Origin: Sorangiineae bacterium NIC37A_2
GTDB taxonomy: Bacteria; Myxococcota_A; Polyangia; Polyangiales; Polyangiaceae
NCBI GenBank assembly: GCA_002085155.1
Contig: NASX01000021.1
Coordinates: forward strand, 1-64,000
Length of the DNA stretch: 64,000 nucleotides
Reading direction: 5' to 3'
Shown here: piece after piece, positions 60,016 to 64,000 of the stretch
How positions within the stretch are numbered: the first letter of the stretch is position 1
Layout: each line of letters begins with the position of its first letter
The notes under the pieces: generated by a model
The model's database searches: none
What the model was told of the DNA's origin: nothing
Seen by the model: only the letters and a program-made list of their open reading frames with translations
Position numbers and translations under genes: made by a program

Positions 60016-61901
60016 GTCACCGCTCCCGGTTCCGTCTCAATGAGACGTGTCCTGGTCGCGACGTTCAGACAAACGGCGAAGGTGTGGATGAGCTCACTTT
60101 CGAGGGGCTTCAAGACGCCATCGAAGGATGCCACGCTTTCGAGCGCATCCAAGACCGAGCGCCGCTCGGAGAGGGGCGCCTCGAGAAGCGTGAGGAGAGC
60201 TCGGTCGAGAGCGTCGAGGGTGAGGGCGCGCGGGGCGGGGAAGGCGAGCTCGGGGACGAGGTGAGCCAGGCGCGATTTTCCGTGGGCAAATGCTGATGCC
60301 GCTTGGGTCTCGCTCTTTTGGCCCCGGCGCGCGAGCACGCCGAGCAGACAGGCAATGGCTTCGGCGCGGTCGGAAGGAGAGCCGTGTGTCCTTTGCTGCA
60401 GCTGACCGGGCGGCACGAGGTGCCGCTGGCCGAGGCGGAGCACGGCGAAGGCCCGATGAGCAAAAGGACTGAGCCCTGCGCGCGCTTGTTCGAGCAGAAG
60501 GTAGAGCTCGTCGGCTTGGCGGCGGGAGAGGGCCGCGAGGGTCCCGAGCGCGAGATCGATGAGCGGTAAGCGCTCCCCGGGCGGAACGGCGAGGTAGTTT
60601 TGGTGGATGCTCGGGAGCAGACCAGCGATCGAAGGATCGGCGAGCTCGAGATTGGCGAGCTGCGCGTTGCGGGCTTCGAGGTTCTCGTCGAGGGACGCTG
60701 CGAGGAGGAGGAGGCGCGCGAAATAGGGCTCGCGCGCGCCGTCGATCATGTGCCTTTGCGTGCCCTGGAAGGGAGAGAGGTTCGGCTCATCGGAGGCGTC
60801 GCGGAGATCAGCCGAGCCTCCTTGTGCATGCGTGGCGCCCGAAAAACCCATCGCGCCCGAAGCAAGCCCGAAAGAGCCGCCTCCAAGAGAACCGAGAGAG
60901 GTTGCGCCGAGGGGACTACACAGGCTCGTAAATTCCCCGTTCCAGCTGGGTACCAGACGACGGATGCGCTCCTTCAGAGGTGGATGGGAGGCGCGATCGA
61001 AGAAGCCCGGCGGCGATGCTTCGGCGATGAGCAAATGGTTGGCGGGTCGAGCGGCGCTGGAACCCAAGTAGGAAGAAACCAGGCCAATTTTCGCCAGAGC
61101 CCCGGCGATCCCGGTCGGATCGCGGGTGAACTGAACAGCAGAAGCATCGGCCAAAAACTCCCGCTCTCGGGAAACTGCCGCTTGGATGAGCTCGGCGATG
61201 AAGGCTCCGACCGATCCCAGGAGCCACAGAGCGATCCCAATCATCGCAAAGGGCGCGGCGTCGCGTTTCCGGTTCGACGAGCGGACGGTCATCAGGAAGC
61301 GGCCGACTAGGCTGAGCGCGACGATGCCATGCAAGACCCCGAGCATGCGCATGTTGAGCGCCGAGTCTCGGTTCAGGATGTGGCTGAACTCGTGGGCCAC
61401 AACTCCTTGGAGCTCACTGCGGCTCAAGTGTTCCACGGCCCCCCTCGTCAGCCCGATCACTGCATCGTCCGGGGACCAGCCTGCCGCGAAGGCATTGATG
61501 CTCGTTTCGCGGCGAAGCAGGTACACCGGCGGCACCGGCATCCCCGACGCGAGAGCCATCTCTTCGACGACGTTGAGCGCACGTTTTTCGGCGAGATCAG
61601 CAGTTTGATGGTTGAGGAGCGTGCCTCCGAGGGATTCGGCCACCACGCGCCCCCCCTGACCGAGGCGCATGGTTCGAATCGCTGAGCCCAAGAGGACGAC
61701 ACCCCAAGTCCCGATGGCCCCGGTGGCGACGAGCGAGAAGTGCGCCTCGCTCATGTTGTCGAGGGTGCTTCCGTCGAAGCTCAGGGCAAAGTGAATGGCG
61801 AGGCCACTCAGCAGTCCGAGGAAGAGCACACCGAGGCCGTAGAGGACGACGAGACGTGTTGTCTTGGCTCGGGCTTGGGCTTGGTGCTCAAAGAACCTCA
61901 C
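60012..61901 (-). CDS. M48-family membrane metalloprotease, HtpX-like, with long C-terminal extension
   Basis: A 629-residue protein from a GTG with AGGAG upstream. Two N-terminal membrane helices are followed by the zinc protease domain, with GVVAHEFSHILNRDSALNM (HExxH, residues about 165-175) and a downstream EREFLADASAVQFT supplying the third ligand. A second pair of membrane segments lies between them. After residue 300 a roughly 320-residue, Ala/Leu-rich helical region is added, not seen in HtpX (about 290 residues). It follows LemA as in many bacteria and is coupled to the DUF4230 gene. Confidence 0.9.
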   Translation of the reverse strand: MRFFEHQAQARAKTTRLVVLYGLGVLFLGLLSGLAIHFALSFDGSTLDNMSEAHFSLVATGAIGTWGVVLLGSAIRTMRLGQGGRVVAESLGGTLLNHQTADLAEKRALNVVEEMALASGMPVPPVYLLRRETSINAFAAGWSPDDAVIGLTRGAVEHLSRSELQGVVAHEFSHILNRDSALNMRMLGVLHGIVALSLVGRFLMTVRSSNRKRDAAPFAMIGIALWLLGSVGAFIAELIQAAVSREREFLADASAVQFTRDPTGIAGALAKIGLVSSYLGSSAARPANHLLIAEASPPGFFDRASHPPLKERIRRLVPSWNGEFTSLCSPLGATSLGSLGGGSFGLASGAMGFSGATHAQGGSADLRDASDEPNLSPFQGTQRHMIDGAREPYFARLLLLAASLDENLEARNAQLANLELADPSIAGLLPSIHQNYLAVPPGERLPLIDLALGTLAALSRRQADELYLLLEQARAGLSPFAHRAFAVLRLGQRHLVPPGQLQQRTHGSPSDRAEAIACLLGVLARRGQKSETQAASAFAHGKSRLAHLVPELAFPAPRALTLDALDRALLTLLEAPLSERRSVLDALESVASFDGVLKPLESELIHTFAVCLNVATRTRLIETEPGAVT

Positions 61902-61978
61902 GCTTCGCTCCTCGGCGCTCTTTGGGGCTCATGCTCGTCCGGCCCCTCGGCCTGGTGACAGCGTCGCCCCGGCGCAGA

Positions 61979-62584
61979 TCAGAAATTGAGCTTCGGAGCA
62001 ACGGCGGTCGGCTCGCTGTCGGAGAACTTGAGCAGGGTTGCGTCTTCGGCGAACCCGAACATGCCCGCCAGGATGACCTGGGGGAAGAAACGCTTGTAGG
62101 TGTTGAAGTCGGTGACCGCGTCGTTAAAGGCCTGGCGCGCGAAAGCAATTTTGTTTTCCGTGGAGGTGAGCTCCTCGGTGAGCTGGGCGAAATTCGAGTT
62201 CGCCTTCAGGTCGGGGTAAGCCTCGACGACGACCGACAGACGGCCAAGAGCGCTCTGCAGCATTCCTTCCGCGGCTCCGAGCTCCGCCATTTGCTGGGCG
62301 TTGCCCGGAGCGTGTTTGAGGGCTTCGAGTCCGCTCAGGGCTCGGTTGCGTGCGGCGATCACGGCTTCGAGTGTCTCCCGCTCGTGCTTCGCGGCTGCTT
62401 TAACGACCTCGACGAGGTTCGGAATGGTGTCATAGCGGCGCTTCATCTGAACCTCGATCTGGGAGAAGGCGTTCTGGAAGCGCCCTCTCAGCGTCACGAG
62501 TCGGTTGTAGACGCCGACACCCCAAAAGATCGCCCCCAGGACGAAGACCAAGAAGACGATCGCGATCACCACCAAAGTACCCAA
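61979..62584 (-). CDS. LemA family protein
   Basis: A 201-residue protein from a TTG start with one N-terminal membrane helix (LVVIAIVFLVFVLGAIFWGV) then the LemA helical domain: YNRLVTLRGRFQNAFSQIEVQMKRRYDTIPNLVEVVKAAAKHERETLEAVIAAR. The last part FNDAVTDFNTYKRFFPQVILAGMFGF is also typical. Function is poorly known; the family pairs with M48 proteases, as here. Expected topology is N-terminus outside, domain in the periplasm or cytosol depending on species. Confidence 0.93.
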   Translation of the reverse strand: MGTLVVIAIVFLVFVLGAIFWGVGVYNRLVTLRGRFQNAFSQIEVQMKRRYDTIPNLVEVVKAAAKHERETLEAVIAARNRALSGLEALKHAPGNAQQMAELGAAEGMLQSALGRLSVVVEAYPDLKANSNFAQLTEELTSTENKIAFARQAFNDAVTDFNTYKRFFPQVILAGMFGFAEDATLLKFSDSEPTAVAPKLNF

Positions 62585-62831
62585 GCTTGTCCGCCTTTCC
62601 TCACGGCGCGGGAGATCCGCGCCCTATCGATCAAGGTCCGGTCAAAGTCCGCTCCTGTCAATTGGCGCGTCGCTTCCTGCCGTCCTGGCGAAAGCCGCGA
62701 GGTGTGTGGCCCTCTCTCACAAGCTCGCCGTCACAAGGAGGCCGCGGCCGCCGAGGCGCGCTCATGGGGAAGCCGGCTCTCCGGTTTTCGCGCTTGCCCG
62801 GACCTTTGGGCGCATTCGAGAGCGCCTCTGA

Positions 62832-63239
62832 CTAGGCGACGCTCTTGAGGATGTCCGCGACGAGCCGGGTCAGGTCGACTCCGACGAAGGGCTTGGGTTG
62901 GAAGAAGAACTGAGGGCAGCGATGGACGCGCCTCAGCTGGGAGTCGTCCAAGTAGCCGCTGATGAGCAGGACGTGGAGCCGAGGAAAACGCTCGCTCAGC
63001 TGTTCGGCGAGTGAGATCCCATCGAGGCCGGGCAGGCGAACGTCGCTGATGAGGAGGTCAGGTTCGAAGGCCTGCGCGTCGAGTAAGTCGAGGAGGTCTT
63101 CGGCGCAGCCAAACTCGAGCACTCCGTAGCCCTGCGTGGCGAGGGAGCGACGCAGCGCACCGCGCACGAGTGGGTCGTCCTCGACGAGGATGAGCCGACG
63201 GTTGATCGTGGAATATGGCGGCTCCGACTCTTCGGCCAT
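62832..63239 (-). CDS. Single-domain response regulator
   Basis: A 135-residue receiver domain with no output. LILVEDDPLVRGALRRSL has the acidic pair, LLISDVRLPGLDGISLAEQL the phospho-acceptor Asp, VLLISGYLDDS the Ser, and FQPKPF the Lys. The pattern with ISDVRLPG resembles FixJ-type receivers. The ATG follows AGGGA. No histidine kinase is near, so the partner is unknown. Confidence 0.92.
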   Translation of the reverse strand: MAEESEPPYSTINRRLILVEDDPLVRGALRRSLATQGYGVLEFGCAEDLLDLLDAQAFEPDLLISDVRLPGLDGISLAEQLSERFPRLHVLLISGYLDDSQLRRVHRCPQFFFQPKPFVGVDLTRLVADILKSVA

Positions 63240-63453
63240 GATGATTCCCTTTCGCTCCCGTCATTGTGACCTTCGGGCAAGGAGGTCGCCACGCGCACGA
63301 AATGCAGGCAAATTTCCCGAGAGAACTGGCATCTCGCCCGACTGGACGAAGGTCCTGGCGCGCCTTCCGGGGCCGAAGCCCGCGGAAGGCGTTTGCTCGC
63401 GCTCGGGATTTGGGGGGGCGCGTTTCGAAGGGGAGACGCGCCTCGAGAGCGTC

Positions 63454-64000
63454 TCAGAGAACGCTCACGATGGCTTGGCAGAGCGAATCCATGGTCGCGC
63501 GGTTCATGCCGGCCACGTTGATGCGACCAGAGCCGACGATATAGATGCCGTACTCGGCCTTGAGGCGTTCGACCTGGTCCTTGTTCAGGCCTGAGAAGCT
63601 GAACATGCCCTTTTGGCGCGTGATGAACGAGTAGTCGCGCGTCGCGCCCGCTTTCTTGAGGCCCTCGACGAAGGCCGAGCGCATCTCGGCGATGCGCGTC
63701 CGCATGGCCGTGAGCTCCTGCTCCCAGAGCGCGGTGAGCTCAGGGTTCGTCAAGATCGTCGCGATGATCGCGCCGCCGTGAGCCGGAGGGTTCGAGTAGT
63801 TCACGCGCGCGCACACCTTGAGCTGGCTCAAGATGGCCGCGCCTTCATCCGCCGTGCGAGCGACAGCGGTGAGGGCGCCGGTGCGCTCGTTGTAGAGGCT
63901 GAAGTTCTTCGAGAAGCTGGAGCAGATGAGGGCCTCGTCGACCTGCTCGAGGAGCTTCTTGAGTCCGACCGTGTCTTCCACGAGGCCGTCGCCGAAGCCC
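63454..64000 (-). CDS. Aspartate/aromatic aminotransferase, C-terminal part
   Basis: The gene runs off the window; about 180 C-terminal residues are present. ALICSSFSKNFSLYNERTGALT contains the PLP lysine (SKNF), followed by ARVNYSNPPAHGGAIIATIL, WEQELTAMRTRIAEMR and SGLNKDQVERLKAEYGIYIVGSGRINVAGM with the substrate-carboxylate Arg region. The order and wording match E. coli AspC/TyrB closely. It would transaminate aspartate or aromatic amino acids with 2-oxoglutarate; AspC and TyrB cannot be told apart here. Confidence 0.93.
   Translation of the reverse strand, partial: GFGDGLVEDTVGLKKLLEQVDEALICSSFSKNFSLYNERTGALTAVARTADEGAAILSQLKVCARVNYSNPPAHGGAIIATILTNPELTALWEQELTAMRTRIAEMRSAFVEGLKKAGATRDYSFITRQKGMFSFSGLNKDQVERLKAEYGIYIVGSGRINVAGMNRATMDSLCQAIVSVL

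Noticed and set aside
61671-61690. GGTTCGAATC resembling a tRNA T-loop
   Set aside because: No acceptor stem or cloverleaf can be formed around it, and it lies within the M48 protease gene.

Overview
The window comes from a high-GC Gram-negative bacterium with an outer membrane. It encodes a BamA/TamA-type barrel, an OmpH/Skp chaperone, LolA, dTDP-rhamnose enzymes for surface glycans and several lipoproteins. Densely packed short operons, frequent GTG/TTG starts, FHA-GGDEF fusions, a receiver protein with an Ala/Pro linker, LuxC/LuxE-like enzymes and a Tes-like radical SAM protein fit a deltaproteobacterial lineage, most likely Myxococcota. That placement is inference. I found no rRNA, tRNA, tmRNA, CRISPR array, insertion sequence, integrase or phage gene, so this looks like ordinary chromosome.

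Layout. 0-1.3 kb: tail of an unknown gene and a lipoprotein. 1.4-7.1 kb: a one-carbon/methionine block (MTHFR-like gene, folB, two paralogous MetR-like LysR regulators and metE) with two matching candidate operators. 7.1-15.3 kb: PlsC-like acyltransferase, acidic SseB-like protein, a 1456-residue CtpI-like P-type ATPase, ilvE, and an ECF sigma factor with a small membrane partner. 15.4-26.3 kb: smpB, a heterodimeric ABC exporter, a large Omp85 protein with a Cys-rich insert, a NAGPA-like protein, ompH/skp, and hrcA broken at an A10 run. 26.3-31.1 kb: receiver protein, FHA-diguanylate cyclase, prmA, a cobA-hemD fusion and a small secreted protein. 31.2-36.6 kb: an rmlB-A-C-D, glycosyltransferase and LPG-synthase-like membrane protein operon. 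36.7-43.2 kb: selO, M20 amidohydrolase, fpg, rpiA, PP2C phosphatase, a 27-bp triplicate and an unknown protein. 43.5-49.7 kb: FAD-linked oxidase, orn, yhbY, GGDEF protein, rluA-type gene, ruvC, lolA. 49.7-57.5 kb: metallophosphoesterase, a Tes-like radical SAM gene, and facing it an aminotransferase-luxE-luxC operon preceded by an FHA-GGDEF gene. 57.6-64 kb: ABC-2 transporter, DUF4230 protein, M48 protease, LemA, a receiver protein, and the start-truncated aspC/tyrB-type gene.

How the genes work together. FolB and the MTHFR-like enzyme feed the folate one-carbon pool, and MetE uses methyl-folate for methionine; each unit is divergent from its own MetR-like regulator. Three diguanylate cyclases and oligoribonuclease (which removes pGpG) give c-di-GMP signalling a strong presence. 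The Rml enzymes supply dTDP-L-rhamnose to the neighbouring glycosyltransferase. The least familiar part is 50.9-57.5 kb. There a radical SAM protein resembling tetraether/membrane-spanning lipid synthases lies tail-to-tail with three translationally coupled genes that could convert a fatty acid to an aldehyde and then an amine. This is the best candidate for an undescribed system.
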